Below are positions 8,274-8,685 of a stretch of DNA of 8,685 nt, piece by piece. The position numbers and the translations under genes were made by a program. Source of the DNA: Fidelibacterota bacterium. Its GTDB lineage: Bacteria; Bipolaricaulota; Bipolaricaulia; UBA7950; UBA9294. The notes beneath the pieces were generated by a model. It was given only the letters and a program-made list of their open reading frames with translations, made no database searches and was not told where the DNA came from. Position 1 is the first letter of the stretch. The number at the start of each line of letters is the position of its first letter. The DNA is taken from positions 1 to 8,685 of the forward strand of contig JAJRTG010000007.1 of NCBI GenBank assembly GCA_024278395.1, given 5' to 3'.

Positions 8274-8685
8274 TCAATCTTCTCTTCCGTCCGCCCAACG
8301 CCGCAGAGCGGCATCCACATCATCGAGGGAAAGCGGTTTCTCATCCGCCAGGGCCTTGATATGCGCGGTGACCCGCTTGACCTGCTCTCGCCCGAGCGCT
8401 ATCCCCAGCTGTTCGGCCCGCCACTTGATGGCGTTCCACCCGACGAGCCGGTGGGCGAGGGAGATATACCGCGAAAGACCGAACTCCTTCGGGTCAATGA
8501 TCTCGTAGGTGCTGGGCTCGTTCAGGATTGCCTTAGCGTGGATGCCCGCCTTATGGGTAAATGCGGTTATTCCCGTGATGTAGTTATTGAACGGGATGTC
8601 CACCCCCACCGTCTCGGCGACCATCTCGTCCAGCTCTTTCAGCATCTTGAGGTTGTACTTGCGCACCAGCCCGGGATCCAGCGTA
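8274..8685 (-). CDS. Homocitrate synthase, Lys20/Thermus type, C-terminal part
   Basis: The last 136 residues of a homocitrate synthase; the 5' two thirds lie beyond the window. The frame stays open to base 8685, so the GTG at 8666 is internal. The enzyme condenses acetyl-CoA with 2-oxoglutarate, the committed step of AAA lysine synthesis. The visible part matches the Lys20 family closely: PFNNYITG, then FTHKAGIHAKAILNEPSTYE with both conserved histidines (8538-8555), FGLSRYISLAHRLVGWNA, and the C-terminal helices (RAEQLGIAL, KALADEKPLSLDDVDAALR). This HAGIH-AK signature differs from the NifV-like HESGIH of gene C and from the degenerate motif of gene B, so it is a distinct subfamily member rather than a recent copy. 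It is the likely genuine lysine-pathway homocitrate synthase, and is often feedback-inhibited by lysine in relatives. It is the most 5' visible gene of the operon. Confidence 0.88.
   Translation of the reverse strand, partial: TLDPGLVRKYNLKMLKELDEMVAETVGVDIPFNNYITGITAFTHKAGIHAKAILNEPSTYEIIDPKEFGLSRYISLAHRLVGWNAIKWRAEQLGIALGREQVKRVTAHIKALADEKPLSLDDVDAALRRWADGRED

Noticed and set aside
8261..8344. N-terminal extension of synthase B to 8344
   Set aside because: It overlaps the end of the upstream homocitrate synthase by over 70 nt and has no family similarity. A good ribosome site supports ATG 8260.

Overview
The window is GC-rich bacterial DNA, densely coded, with strong Shine-Dalgarno sites. 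It carries two gene blocks that converge near position 3060. A UVR-motif ClpC marks it as bacterial rather than archaeal. The minus-strand block looks like lysine biosynthesis by the alpha-aminoadipate (AAA) route: a Thermus-type homocitrate synthase with LysJ-like and LysK-like enzymes. That route is found in Deinococcus-Thermus and in scattered deep-branching or uncultured bacteria such as Bipolaricaulota. The exact phylum is a guess; no rRNA or other marker is present.

Plus strand, 1-3051: a ClpC-type AAA+ unfoldase (5' end cut by the window edge) overlaps by ATGA with a protein of the SDH/SppA-like serine protease family (ClpP/crotonase fold) that has one N-terminal hydrophobic segment. 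ClpC lacks a recognisable VGF/LGF ClpP-docking tripeptide, and its translationally coupled partner is a ClpP-fold protein that is not ClpP. This suggests a non-standard AAA+/membrane-anchored protease pair.

Minus strand, 8685 down to 3636: five closely packed genes read in the order homocitrate synthase (C-terminal part only), NifV-like synthase B, NifV-like synthase C, LysJ-like aminotransferase, LysK-like M20 deacylase. Gaps are 13, 3 and 18 nt, then a 4-nt overlap, so this is almost certainly one operon. Three tandem genes of the homocitrate/isopropylmalate synthase family is unusual. B keeps the barrel metal site but has lost the conserved histidines of its C-terminal subdomain. C keeps those histidines but has an in-frame TAG at codon 53, although a near-perfect ribosome binding site precedes its ATG. 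LysW, LysX, LysY, LysZ, homoaconitase and homoisocitrate dehydrogenase are not in the window.

Minus strand, 3578-3072: a hotdog-fold thioesterase gene. A plausible sigma-70 promoter overlaps the end of lysK, and an 18-bp imperfect palindrome overlies that promoter.

No tRNA, rRNA, CRISPR array, insertion sequence or phage gene was seen. No intergenic stretch exceeds about 60 nt.
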